Part shown: positions 21,334-30,015 of the stretch, piece by piece
Numbering within the stretch: position 1 is the first letter of the stretch
Layout of the letters: every line of letters begins with the position of its first letter
Assembly: GCF_039909015.1 (NCBI RefSeq)
Contig: NZ_CP150919.1
Coordinates: forward strand, 1,588,501 to 1,652,500
DNA length: 64,000 nt
Source: Pseudomonas grandcourensis
GTDB taxonomy: Bacteria > Pseudomonadota > Gammaproteobacteria > Pseudomonadales > Pseudomonadaceae
Direction: 5' to 3'
Program-made: the position numbers and the translations under genes
Notes under the pieces: generated by a model
Database searches by the model: none
Told to the model about the DNA's origin: nothing
The model's input: the letters and a program-made list of their open reading frames with translations, nothing else

Positions 21334-22773
21334 ATGATTATCCCCGTCATTCTTTCCGGTGGCGCCGGCACCCGTTTGTGGCCCGTGTCGCGCGAGGATC
21401 ATCCGAAACCCTTTATGCGTTTACCGGGTGGCCAGACGCTGCTCGAGAAAACCTACCTGCGCGCCGCCAGTTTGATTGCCGAGGGTGGCGAGATAGTTAC
21501 GGTGACCAACCGTGAACACTACTTCGAGAGCCGTGATCATTTCGCCAGTACCAAGCTTGGCCATCACCAGGCGCGTTTTCTGCTGGAGCCTCAAGGTCGC
21601 AATACCGCATCGGCACTTGCCGTGGCTGCTTTGGTACTGGCCGAAGAGCAGGGTGACGATGCGGTAATGGTGGTAATGGCCGCCGATCACCTGATACATG
21701 ATTTACCCGGGTTCAAGGTTGCTACCGAGCAAGCCGTAGCGCTGGCTCGACAAGGCTATCTGGTCACCTACGGAATTCGCCCTACCGCGCCAGAAACCGG
21801 CTTTGGTTATATCGAAGCTGGAGAAGGACTGGATGAACGTGGTGGTTGTCGAGTACTGCGTTTCGTCGAGAAGCCTGATCAGGTCACTGCGCAAGAGTAT
21901 CTTGAGAGTGGTTGCTTTCTCTGGAACTCGGGGATGTTCTGCTTCACCACCGGCGGCCTGATTAGCCAATTGCAAGAGCATGCGCCTGAACTGCTCGAAC
22001 TGGCCCGTGCCTGTGTTGCGCAAAGCCCGCGTTCGACGGGAGCCAATTCGCAAATGCACGAGTTGCACGCGCAAAGTTTTGCGGCCATGCCTGATATTTC
22101 CATCGACTATGCGTTGATGGAGCGTTCAGCCAAGGTGGCGGTGGTTCCAGGGATATTCGACTGGAACGACATTGGCTCATGGACTGCACTTCGCGATCTG
22201 GTGGCGTGTGACGCAGAGCAAAACCGTGCTCAATGCGATGCAATCTTTATCGATAGTCGCAACACTTTTGTACAGAGCCAAGGGCGCCTGGTTGCAACTG
22301 TCGGTGTAGACAATCTGATCGTGGTGGAGACTGCTGACGCCGTGCTCGTTGCACATGCTGATCGGGCGCAAGAGGTAAGACAGGTTGCCAAGCGTCTGAA
22401 GTTGCAGAACCATCAGGCATATCGCCTTCATCGTACAGTGTCTCGTCCCTGGGGTACTTATACCGTGCTCGAGGAAGGTCCGCGCTTCAAGATCAAGCGC
22501 ATTGTGGTTAAACCCGGCGCAGCACTGTCACTGCAAATGCATCACCACCGCAGTGAGCACTGGATCGTCGTGCAGGGGATGGCCAAGGTAGTCAATGGCG
22601 GCGAAACTCGATTGATCAATACCAATGAGTCGACATTTATTCCTGCGGGGCACCAACATCGCCTGGAAAATCCTGGCGTTATTGATCTGATGATGATCGA
22701 AGTGCAAAGCGGTGAATATCTGGGCGAAGACGATATTGTGCGTTTCGAAGATCAATACGGACGGGTTCAGTAA
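21334..22773 (+). CDS. wbpW: Mannose-1-phosphate guanylyltransferase / mannose-6-phosphate isomerase
   Basis: A 479-residue bifunctional enzyme of the AlgA/ManC/WbpW type. The pyrophosphorylase signature GGAGTRLWPVSREDHPKPF is at residues 9-27, FVEKP near 177-181; the C-terminal cupin carries RPWGTYTVLEEG near 371-382 and the metal-binding HHHRSEHW near 402-409. It supplies GDP-mannose to Gmd, five bases upstream. The start GTCCCATG follows GGGAGTAAGT. I use wbpW because of the rmd-gmd context. Confidence 0.92.
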   Translation: MIIPVILSGGAGTRLWPVSREDHPKPFMRLPGGQTLLEKTYLRAASLIAEGGEIVTVTNREHYFESRDHFASTKLGHHQARFLLEPQGRNTASALAVAALVLAEEQGDDAVMVVMAADHLIHDLPGFKVATEQAVALARQGYLVTYGIRPTAPETGFGYIEAGEGLDERGGCRVLRFVEKPDQVTAQEYLESGCFLWNSGMFCFTTGGLISQLQEHAPELLELARACVAQSPRSTGANSQMHELHAQSFAAMPDISIDYALMERSAKVAVVPGIFDWNDIGSWTALRDLVACDAEQNRAQCDAIFIDSRNTFVQSQGRLVATVGVDNLIVVETADAVLVAHADRAQEVRQVAKRLKLQNHQAYRLHRTVSRPWGTYTVLEEGPRFKIKRIVVKPGAALSLQMHHHRSEHWIVVQGMAKVVNGGETRLINTNESTFIPAGHQHRLENPGVIDLMMIEVQSGEYLGEDDIVRFEDQYGRVQ

Positions 22774-22937
22774 TGGTGGATGGATTCTTGACTGCTCCTA
22801 TGGCAACGAATCCGTCAACGCCAACCTGGATGAATTCTCGGTTCTCGTGGGAAGTGCAAAGCCGGGTAGCCAATTCTGTAAGTGCTCGCAATAGTAAGTT
22901 TTATTGAAATTATTATAATCAATTAAAGAGGTGATTT
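22774..22937. other. Intergenic tract with a possible gene remnant
   Basis: Between wbpW and the lipoprotein gene. One frame reads through without a start of its own into a cysteine-containing tail (WILDCSYGNESVNANL ... FCKCSQ, stop near 22894); the frame opens inside wbpW. It looks like the C-terminal end of a small secreted protein that has lost its front, but it is too short to assign. The last 45 bases are AT-rich and carry the Shine-Dalgarno AAAGAGGTGA for the next gene. Confidence 0.3.
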
Positions 22938-23342
22938 GTGCGCGTAAAAGTTCTAGTACTCTCAGTCCTGACATTGGCTTTGGTTGCATGCGGTGGGGAT
23001 AATGTCCCGAAAAAAACAGAGGTCGCCAGGGCCGAAATAAAAGCGGGTCAGAATTTTGGTATCATCAAAGTAACTCGTGACTCTTCTGTCGAGCTGAGCT
23101 GTGCTGGCTCTGTTGTCAATGTCGCGTGGGATGCCAATAAACCAGGTGTCGAGCAAAAAAACGCAGAAATACAAATTTGGATTGAGCCAATTGCCGGTGA
23201 GCCGATTCTCTTCGTTGAAGGTGGGCTGGCAGGTGAAGCCAAAACTGGAAATTGGGTGAATCCTGGGCTTAAATTTGTTGCTAAATTGAAGAAGGATAAT
23301 TCAATTGTTGATGAGTTTATTGTTGCCGGTAAGAAGTGCTAG
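22938..23342 (+). CDS. Small lipoprotein related to the acyltransferase C-terminal domain
   Basis: 134 residues from GTG 22938, preceded by AAAGAGGTGA. The signal peptide VRVKVLVLSVLTLALVAC ends in a lipobox (LVAC), so it is predicted to be lipidated at Cys 18. The mature part has one domain of about 100 residues bounded by cysteines (ELSCAGSVVNVAWDA ... EFIVAGKKC). It aligns by eye with the tail of the acyltransferase at 17107-19371: C-x-G-x(3)-V-x-W-D-A, an IWI/VWV strand, G-x-W-x-x-P-G-x-x-F, then D-S-[IV]-[VL] and a final C. I do not recognise a named family. Function unknown, probably a glycan-related periplasmic role. Confidence 0.75.
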   Translation: MRVKVLVLSVLTLALVACGGDNVPKKTEVARAEIKAGQNFGIIKVTRDSSVELSCAGSVVNVAWDANKPGVEQKNAEIQIWIEPIAGEPILFVEGGLAGEAKTGNWVNPGLKFVAKLKKDNSIVDEFIVAGKKC

Positions 23343-23671
23343 TTTTTTGGTTTGAGCGTTTAACGTGTTTCATGTTTTAGGCTAGGGGCTGCGCCTTTAT
23401 AAAAATAATCGGCGCAGCTACTGGGCTTTATATTTTGTATGAAGGATTTTTTTGGGTAGGCAGCGCAAAAAAAGCAGATAAAAAAATGAAGTTTTAGCTG
23501 TTGCGATGCCACGAGGATGTCGCCAGGGAAATGCCATAAGACGCTGTAAGGCGCATCGGCTTTTCACAGATTTTGTGACTTCGATATGTTGGTAGGTTTT
23601 ACGTTGTGATATCGCGATTGCTGTTTGTAAGTTTAAAGTTTTCCCTGTTTTCAGGGGCTCGGGAGTAGTGA
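23343..23671. other. Gene-free AT-rich region with one hairpin
   Basis: No convincing gene. GCTGCGCC and GGCGCAGC, centred near 23402, form a perfect 8-bp inverted repeat around an AT-rich loop and may act as a terminator or processing site after the lipoprotein gene, though no T-run follows. The rest probably holds the sulfotransferase promoter; its Shine-Dalgarno GGGAG lies near 23661. Confidence 0.4.
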
Positions 23672-25024
23672 ATGAGTGTTCAACCAATATTTGTCATCGG
23701 TAGTTATCGCTCCGCAACAAGTCTGATGGGATGGGTGTTGGGGCAGCACACTAATATCTTCCCTTTGGAAGAGACTCATTATATTTATAAAATGAGTGCT
23801 GATGCGGCAGCACAGCATGATCTCGGGACAAAAGGCCTGGCACGTTCGTTTCTTTTGTCGGCTAACATCTCACGCAGGTCTTATTGTATTGCGGCCGGGG
23901 TTTCCTGCAATGATTTGATCCTCAAATCGCGTAGCAATATTGTTGAAAATGCTGCGCAGCCGCAACATGCGGCAGACGCATCCGAGTTTGTCAAGTTTTC
24001 CACCAGTCCAGACAAGAAACGCTGGTTGGATGCGACACCAGAAAATGCGCATTTTGTGTACTCCTTGTTGCGTATGTTTCCTAATGCAAGGTTCATACAT
24101 GTATTGCGCAATCCGAAGTTGGTGGCGAGCTCTCTGATGAACTTCAGTGGTGTGGGCGCCGATGACTATGAAGAGGAAAATGCCTACAATACCTGGACTC
24201 GTCTGGTGACTGCATGCCAACTTGCAGAGAAAGCTTTCGGCGCCGACGTCGTAAAACGGATTTATTATGATGATATTGTTGCGAATCCGGAGCTGGTCGT
24301 CAGGGAGTGTCTCGAGTTTGTTGGTGAAGACTATCAGGCCGACTGCCTGGGCCCATTTTCGGTTAAGGTGAACTCGTCCAAACATAAGCAGCCAATGGAT
24401 ATATCCATCGAAGGCAATATTAACGATTCCAAGCCTTATGTTAGAAAAGCTTTTTTACTCTATCAGCAGTTACTGCGAGATAAAGATATCGCGCCCAAAG
24501 GGGATTTGGGATCGCTGCGTCTGTGCAAGTCACAAGACGCAGAATATATTTTTTCACGGAGTCAAAAGGGTATCGAAGTTCACAATGATAACGTAGCCCG
24601 CCTATACGCTGAAAACCAGCGGCTGAAAGCCGAAAGTGCACAACTTAAATCTGATTTGATGCGGGCACGCTTTGAGGTTATTGATTGGGGGCCAAAACAG
24701 ATCTATGCAGGGCAACCTTTTAATAGTCAAGAGAATGGGTCTTCAGCCCTTTGGCTTAAGGTTTGTGGCGTTGAAGATGATGTCTTGGTTGAGCTCGGCG
24801 GAAATGTATTGCCTTCAGTATTATCCAGTGACTTCAGTGTGATCACTCTCGAAGTGCTCCCTGGCTTGACCTGTACGCCTTGCAGTATGCCGTTGGTAAT
24901 AAAAGGTAAAGCAAGTGGCGACATTGTCGGCGGTATTGAGTTATCAATTTTGCCGGTTGCCGAAATTCCCGTTACGGATTCAGATGAGGGTCGTGCGTTC
25001 GACAGTCTGGAAGTGGCTACGTGA
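23672..25024 (+). CDS. PAPS-dependent sulfotransferase-family protein with C-terminal accessory domain
   Basis: 450 residues. The 5'-phosphosulfate loop GSYRSATSLMGWVL is at residues 10-23 and the 3'-phosphate motif RNPKLVASSL near 147-156; the catalytic domain runs to about 280. Residues about 305-335 form a short coiled coil (ARLYAENQRLKAESAQLKSDL) and residues about 335-440 a beta-rich domain (WGPKQIYAGQPFN ... SALWLKVCG). Predicted to move sulfate from PAPS to a glycan. Convergent with a cysD-cysNC pair that would make PAPS. AT-rich like the exporter genes. The acceptor is unknown; a lipid or other sugar is possible. Confidence 0.8.
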   Translation: MSVQPIFVIGSYRSATSLMGWVLGQHTNIFPLEETHYIYKMSADAAAQHDLGTKGLARSFLLSANISRRSYCIAAGVSCNDLILKSRSNIVENAAQPQHAADASEFVKFSTSPDKKRWLDATPENAHFVYSLLRMFPNARFIHVLRNPKLVASSLMNFSGVGADDYEEENAYNTWTRLVTACQLAEKAFGADVVKRIYYDDIVANPELVVRECLEFVGEDYQADCLGPFSVKVNSSKHKQPMDISIEGNINDSKPYVRKAFLLYQQLLRDKDIAPKGDLGSLRLCKSQDAEYIFSRSQKGIEVHNDNVARLYAENQRLKAESAQLKSDLMRARFEVIDWGPKQIYAGQPFNSQENGSSALWLKVCGVEDDVLVELGGNVLPSVLSSDFSVITLEVLPGLTCTPCSMPLVIKGKASGDIVGGIELSILPVAEIPVTDSDEGRAFDSLEVAT

Positions 25025-25149
25025 CAAGAGGGTGATTCACGGGGGCCTCCCGTAGAAATTACTGCGCGCTATTCGTCGACAGCTGCGTCAAGTATCCAAA
25101 GGGGTTGTTTTAACCAGATGGAATTGGTGCCATGGAAGGGATACTACTG

Positions 25150-25184
25150 ATCGAGTCAGGGGGGGCTGCCGTCCCTGACTCGAT
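25150..25184. terminator. Symmetrical hairpin between convergent sulfotransferase and cysNC
   Basis: A perfect 12-bp inverted repeat (ATCGAGTCAGGG / CCCTGACTCGAT) with an 11-base loop. No long T-run on either side, but its place between convergent genes suits a bidirectional terminator. Confidence 0.55.
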
Positions 25185-25212
25185 AATCACTATTGAACAA
25201 TGGGCTGCATGT

Positions 25213-27108
25213 TCATTTTTTTATAGTTTCTACGACTTTTGCAATCGTTTCTCTAATCGTCATTCCGTCTGACCCCACTTCAATCTCTGCCGCAAGCGGC
25301 GCTTCGTACGGACTCCCCACCCCCGACAAATTCGGCAGCTGCCCGGCCCGGGCCTTCTTGTACAACCCCTTCACATCCCGTTGTTCGCAGACCTCCAACG
25401 GTGTGCTGACGTAGACCTCGACAAAGTTCTCTTCCCCAATCAGTTCCCGTGCCATCTGCCGTTCTCTCCTGAACGGTGAGATGAATGCGGTCATGACCAC
25501 CAGCCCGGCATCCATCATCAGCTTGGCCACTTCGGCGATTCGGCGGATGTTTTCCACGCGGTCGGCGTCGGTAAATCCCAGATCCTTGTTGAGGCCCTGG
25601 CGGACGTTGTCGCCGTCAAGCAGGTAGGTGCGATAACCATTGGCGTGCAGTTCGACTTCGAGGGCATTGGCCAGTGTCGATTTGCCCGAACCGGACAGGC
25701 CGGTGAACCAGATGACCTTGCCCTTGTGGCCGTTGAGTTTCTCGCGGTTATCGCGGCTGATCGAGAGGGCCTGTTTATGCACGTTCTGCGCGCGCCGCAG
25801 GCTGTGGGTGATCATGCCGGCGGCAACGGTGGCGTTGCTGATGCGATCGACCAGGATGAAGCTGCCAAGGGTCTTCGAGTGTTGATAGCTGTCGTAGACC
25901 ATTGGTTTGCTGATGGCGAGCGTACACACGCTGATATCGTTCAGCAGTAACTGGGTGCTGGCGTCGTGGGCCAGGGTGTTGATGTCCACCCGGTATTTGA
26001 TGGTGGTGATGGAAGCGCTGGCCCATTGCGAGGCGAGCTTGATGTCGTAGTTGCGGCCGTGCAGCCCGGCTTCTTCGTCCATCCATACCAGCGTTGCTTC
26101 AAACTGGTCGGTGGTTTCCAGCGGGCTCTTGCTCAGTGAAATGATGTCGCCGCGGGATGCATCGATTTCCCGGTCGAGCTTCAAGGTGACAGCGTCGCCA
26201 CACTCGGCCTGTTGCATCGAGCCGTCCATGCTGACAATTTCCGCCACCGTTGCGGTTTGACCGGAGAGGGTCACGCGGATCTCGTCGCCGACTTTGACCT
26301 TGCCTTCGCCAACGTAGCCGCTGAACCCGCGGAATGAGGCGTTTGGCCGATTCACCCACTGCACGGGAAACACCAGGCGTTCGGCTTGCGGTGCGTTGAT
26401 TTCCGCGGTTTCCAGGTAACCCATCAGCGTTGGGCCGCTGTACCACGGCGTGTGAGCCGAGCGCTGGGTGATGTTGTCGCCCTTGAGCGCACTGACAGGA
26501 ATGGCCGTGACCTTCTCAAAGCCCAGTGTCTGGGTGAATGCCTGGAAGGTCTCGACGATACGCTGGAAGGCGTCCTGATCAAAGTTGACCAGGTCCATCT
26601 TGTTCACGGCCAGTGCCACGTGACGGATACCCATCAGTGATGTCAGGTAGGCGTGACGCCGGGTCTGGGTCAGGACGCCTTGCCGCGCATCAACAAGGAT
26701 GATTGCCACGTCGGCAGTGGACGCACCGGTCACCATGTTGCGCGTGTATTGCTCATGGCCCGGCGTATCGGCCACGATGAATTTGCGTTTGGCGGTCGCG
26801 AAATACCGGTAGGCCACATCGATCGTGATGCCCTGTTCACGCTCCGCCGACAAGCCGTCGACCAGCAACGCAAAGTCGATGTCAGCACCTTGGGTGCCAT
26901 ATTTTTTCGATTCGTTTTTCAGGGTTGCCAGTTGATCGTCGGTCAATTGCCGAGAGTCCCACAGCAGGCGACCGATCAGGGTGCTTTTGCCATCGTCGAC
27001 GCTGCCGCAGGTGATAAAACGCAGCAGGTCCTGGCTTTGTTGCTGTTCGAGGTAAGCCTCAATGGTCGAGGGTTGTTGCGGGGCGATTGCCAGGGCTTTA
27101 GGGGACAT
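25213..27108 (-). CDS. cysNC: Sulfate adenylyltransferase large subunit fused to APS kinase
   Basis: A 631-residue two-domain protein. The GTPase part has GSVDDGKST near residues 36-44, [12 protein letters not shown] near 114-125 and NKMD near 170; the APS kinase part starts near 455 with Walker [10 protein letters not shown], then DGDNVR and [11 protein letters not shown]. Together with CysD it converts sulfate to APS and then PAPS. Its N-terminus ([20 protein letters not shown]) differs from the housekeeping Pseudomonas CysNC as I remember it, suggesting a second, NodQ-like copy. The start overlaps the cysD stop (TGATG). Confidence 0.9.
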   Translation of the reverse strand: MSPKALAIAPQQPSTIEAYLEQQQSQDLLRFITCGSVDDGKSTLIGRLLWDSRQLTDDQLATLKNESKKYGTQGADIDFALLVDGLSAEREQGITIDVAYRYFATAKRKFIVADTPGHEQYTRNMVTGASTADVAIILVDARQGVLTQTRRHAYLTSLMGIRHVALAVNKMDLVNFDQDAFQRIVETFQAFTQTLGFEKVTAIPVSALKGDNITQRSAHTPWYSGPTLMGYLETAEINAPQAERLVFPVQWVNRPNASFRGFSGYVGEGKVKVGDEIRVTLSGQTATVAEIVSMDGSMQQAECGDAVTLKLDREIDASRGDIISLSKSPLETTDQFEATLVWMDEEAGLHGRNYDIKLASQWASASITTIKYRVDINTLAHDASTQLLLNDISVCTLAISKPMVYDSYQHSKTLGSFILVDRISNATVAAGMITHSLRRAQNVHKQALSISRDNREKLNGHKGKVIWFTGLSGSGKSTLANALEVELHANGYRTYLLDGDNVRQGLNKDLGFTDADRVENIRRIAEVAKLMMDAGLVVMTAFISPFRRERQMARELIGEENFVEVYVSTPLEVCEQRDVKGLYKKARAGQLPNLSGVGSPYEAPLAAEIEVGSDGMTIRETIAKVVETIKK

Positions 27109-28550
27109 CAGAAGTATCCTTCTTTCTTTTTCTTTTCCATGCTGGCGGAGCTGTCACTGTCGATCGCTCGGCCTTGCCGTTCGGAATGACTGGAGTCCAG
27201 CAGCTCAAGCAAAATGTCAGCCACGGTGGTGGCATTCGAATCCATTGCGCCGGTCAGCGGGTAGCAACCCAGGGTGCGGAAGCGAATGTTCCTGGCTTCG
27301 ATTTTCTCGCCAGACAGCAGGGGCATGCGGGCGTCATCGACCATGATGGTCATGCCGTTGCGCACCACGACGGGACGTTCCTTGGCGAAGTACAGGGGGA
27401 CCAGAGGAATGTTTTCCTGGTAGATGTATTGCCAGATATCGAGTTCGGTCCAGTTGGATAACGGGAACACGCGAATGCTCTCGCCCGGTTTTTTGCGCGT
27501 GTTGTAGAGGTTCCACAGCTCAGGGCGCTGCTGCTTCGGGTCCCATTGGTGGCTCTGGGTGCGGAACGAAAAGATGCGTTCCTTGGCCCGGGATTTTTCT
27601 TCATCGCGGCGTGCGCCGCCGAACACCAGGTCGAACTTGTATTTGTCCAGCGCCTGCTTGAGGCCTTCGGTCTTGGTGATGTCGGTGTGCAGTGCCGAAC
27701 CATGATCAAAGGGGTTGATGTCCTTGCTGATGGCTTCCGGATTGATGTGCACCAGCAGGTCCATACCGCTTTCTCGCGCCATCAGGTCGCGGAAAAGGTA
27801 CATCTCCTGAAATTTCCAGCGCGTATCGACGTGCAGTAAAGGCAGTGGCGGTGGAGAAGGGTAAAAGGCCTTGCGCGCCAGATGCAGCATCACCGCGCTG
27901 TCCTTGCCCATCGAGTACAGCATCGCGGGGTTTTCCGCCTCGGCCACCGCTTCGCGGATGATTTGCAGGCTTTCGGCTTCAAGATGCTTGAGGTGGGGCG
28001 TGCGCACTTTCAACGCATCGACCGGACCGATCTGGCTGCTGGTGTCCAGTATGGCCGGGTACCCCAACAGTCCAAACTCAACCTGTTCTGGCGCTGTGGC
28101 CTGCCTGCAAACATTGACCAGGCGACCACTGGGGAAGATGACGATGCTCTTGGCGATGTGGGCCTGCAGGCGACGCAGTGCAGCGCTAAGCGATTGAGCG
28201 TCAAGCGGTTCGATCCCGAGTGGCAACCAGTAGCGCGCACCTCGGGCGTCGTTGGCGTGCAAGACGTCCGTGCCGTCAGCCGTGCGATGCAACTGGGCAT
28301 ATAGCACCAGCTTGCGTTTGATCCGGGCCTTTTCAATCTCCCAGTCCAGAACCGAGGGTGTAGGACTGCGTCCGGATTCGTCGCTCAGGTTTTGCGCATT
28401 AAGCGTATCGGGCAGAAGTGCGAGCTCATGCAGGCGTCGTTCGGCGGTGCGCTTGGTGTCAGCTTGATTGAGTTGATTGAGATGGACGAAGGCCTGCTGC
28501 GTATCCCATACAACCGGGGCATCGAGGCCAAGAAGATCGGGGTTTGCCAC
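27108..28550 (-). CDS. cysD: Sulfate adenylyltransferase small subunit with novel N-terminal extension
   Basis: 480 residues from GTG 28550 (AAGGA nine bases upstream; TTG 28571 would add seven). The C-terminal 300 residues are a complete Cys[60 protein letters not shown], ending [11 protein letters not shown]. Normal CysD is about 305 residues and begins at that HLKHLEAES segment. The preceding 185 residues ([17 protein letters not shown] ... [17 protein letters not shown]) have proper coding bias but I recognise no family. Coupled to cysNC; beside a sulfotransferase. Probably dedicated to polysaccharide sulfation. Confidence 0.87.
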   Translation of the reverse strand: MANPDLLGLDAPVVWDTQQAFVHLNQLNQADTKRTAERRLHELALLPDTLNAQNLSDESGRSPTPSVLDWEIEKARIKRKLVLYAQLHRTADGTDVLHANDARGARYWLPLGIEPLDAQSLSAALRRLQAHIAKSIVIFPSGRLVNVCRQATAPEQVEFGLLGYPAILDTSSQIGPVDALKVRTPHLKHLEAESLQIIREAVAEAENPAMLYSMGKDSAVMLHLARKAFYPSPPPLPLLHVDTRWKFQEMYLFRDLMARESGMDLLVHINPEAISKDINPFDHGSALHTDITKTEGLKQALDKYKFDLVFGGARRDEEKSRAKERIFSFRTQSHQWDPKQQRPELWNLYNTRKKPGESIRVFPLSNWTELDIWQYIYQENIPLVPLYFAKERPVVVRNGMTIMVDDARMPLLSGEKIEARNIRFRTLGCYPLTGAMDSNATTVADILLELLDSSHSERQGRAIDSDSSASMEKKKKEGYF

Positions 28551-28633
28551 TGGATATCTTCCTTGTCGCAAAATGTTTATTTTTCTTTTTTGGATTCTGG
28601 TTTTTATGTTTTATCGAGGGTTTTCGATTTATT

Positions 28634-28657
28634 TCGCAATTAAATCACAAATTGCGA
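28634..28657. promoter_or_regulatory. Perfect palindrome upstream of the cysD-cysNC operon
   Basis: TCGCAATT and AATTGCGA are perfect 8-bp arms with an 8-base spacer, about 85-105 bases before the GTG start of cysD in an AT-rich leader. Its form suits a dimeric repressor or activator site controlling this operon. No regulator gene is adjacent, so the factor is unknown. Confidence 0.45.
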
Positions 28658-28755
28658 CATTGGTTCATTGAAAGTTTATGTGTCTGCACTACAACGTCGT
28701 GTCGGGCAGTAATCCATTGCCATTCTTGTGCAGCGCTGGTTATAGTCAGCCCTCG

Positions 28756-28776
28756 GCAGGTTCATGACCTGCTTTT
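28756..28776 (+). terminator. Hairpin with T-run ahead of the EamA leader region
   Basis: GCAGGT and ACCTGC pair around TCATG and are followed by TTTT. It lies in the 528-bp gap between cysD and the EamA gene and may be a terminator or attenuator-like element; the stem is only 6 bp. Confidence 0.35.
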
Positions 28777-28800
28777 CTACTCCTGAAAAAGATCAGCCCA

Positions 28801-28965
28801 ATGCCTGCATCCCTCATCAACGCGGTAGTCGATTCAGCGGTCAACGCTGGCGTCGTGCCGTGCGGGAACCAGCAGCCCGGGCAGATCAGTCACTACCCCC
28901 CTCCTGTCAGTCGCACGCCAGTGTGCGCGGTGGTCTCACCGCCAGGTGTTGGCATTTCGGGCTGA
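28801..28965 (+). CDS. Possible 54-residue leader peptide upstream of an EamA transporter
   Basis: ATG 28801 opens a frame of 54 codons ending TGA 28963-28965. The peptide has a short helical start, then HYPPPVSRTP and VVSPPGVG, i.e. a PPP and a PP motif of the kind that slow ribosomes without EF-P. There is no strong Shine-Dalgarno. It ends 113 bases before the transporter start, and the tract between holds short competing hairpins. I do not recognise a family. It may be an attenuating leader, or this stretch may be a structured RNA and not coding. Confidence 0.35.
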   Translation: MPASLINAVVDSAVNAGVVPCGNQQPGQISHYPPPVSRTPVCAVVSPPGVGISG

Positions 28966-29078
28966 TCAGCTGCTTTCTGCTGTTCCCAAGCACGTCTGAA
29001 AAAGCGCCCGCCTGAAAAAACGACTGAATTTCAGCTTTTTTGCTGAGTTGGCTTTTTGCCTGACTACAGGTGGTATTC

Positions 29079-29942
29079 ATGTTTGTCCTTTCGAAAAAGT
29101 CCGCGCTCGCGGCGGCGTCCACGAGCCTGTTTGTTCTGCTGTGGAGCAGCGGGGCGATTTTCTCCAAATGGGGGCTGGCTCACGCGTCGCCCTTCGCCTT
29201 CTTGATGTTTCGTTTCGTCATCGCCCTAGGTGGTCTGGTGCTGCTGGTGCCGTTGCTCAAGCTGAAGTTGCCCAAGGGCGGCAAACCGATGTTGTATGCG
29301 ATGGCCACCGGCGTGGTGTTGTTGGGGGCTTATCAGATTTTCTACCTGCTGGCCCTGGACCTTAAAGTCACGCCCGGGGTGATGGCGACCATCATGGGCG
29401 TGCAGCCGATCCTCACCGTAGTGCTGATGGAGCGCCAGCGTACCTGGAGCCGGATGTTCGGTCTGGCACTGGGGCTGACCGGGTTGGTCATGGTGGTCTA
29501 TCAGGGCATCGGACTGGCCGGGATATCGCTGGCCGGGATGCTTTTCGGTTTACTCGCGCTGGCGAGCATGACGTTTGGATCAATCATGCAGAAACGCATC
29601 ACCGACAATCCCCTCGGCACACTGCCGGTGCAGTATCTGGCCGGACTGCTGTTGTGCGGGATTTTCGTACCCTTCCAGCCGTTTCACTTCGAGCACAGCA
29701 GCGGTTTCATTCTGCCGGTGTTGTGGATGGGGCTGGTGGTGTCGGTGCTGGCGACGCTGTTGCTGTACCGCTTGATCGCCCGGGGCAATCTGGTGAATGT
29801 CACCAGTCTGTTTTACCTGGTGCCGGCGGTAACGGCGGTGATGGACTATTTGATCTTTGGCAATCGCCTGGCAATGTTGAGCCTGTTCGGCATGCTGTTG
29901 ATCATTGTCGGTCTGGTGTTTGTGTTCCGTAAATCTGCATAA
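29079..29942 (+). CDS. EamA/DMT family transporter
   Basis: 287 residues with about ten hydrophobic helices in two repeats, typical of EamA drug/metabolite exporters (LLWSSGAIFSKWGL at the first helix; FYLVPAVTAVMDYLIFG in the second repeat). ATG 29079 is preceded by AGGTGG; GTG 29070 is an alternative. A terminator follows at 29950. The substrate is unknown. Confidence 0.87.
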   Translation: MFVLSKKSALAAASTSLFVLLWSSGAIFSKWGLAHASPFAFLMFRFVIALGGLVLLVPLLKLKLPKGGKPMLYAMATGVVLLGAYQIFYLLALDLKVTPGVMATIMGVQPILTVVLMERQRTWSRMFGLALGLTGLVMVVYQGIGLAGISLAGMLFGLLALASMTFGSIMQKRITDNPLGTLPVQYLAGLLLCGIFVPFQPFHFEHSSGFILPVLWMGLVVSVLATLLLYRLIARGNLVNVTSLFYLVPAVTAVMDYLIFGNRLAMLSLFGMLLIIVGLVFVFRKSA

Positions 29943-29949
29943 ACCCGAG

Positions 29950-29977
29950 AAGGCCTGGAGCAATGCTCCGGGCCTTT
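29950..29977 (+). terminator. Rho-independent terminator after EamA gene
   Basis: AAGGCCTGGAGC and GCTCCGGGCCTT pair around AAT, followed by a short T-run. It lies between this gene and the convergent EamA gene. Confidence 0.75.
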
Positions 29978-30015
29978 GTGATTTTTGGCGTCTGATCAGC
30001 CGCCTCGCAACAATC

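Noticed and set aside
28801..29078. Guanidine or other known riboswitch ahead of EamA
   Set aside because: No match to motifs I can recall; only short hairpins are visible.
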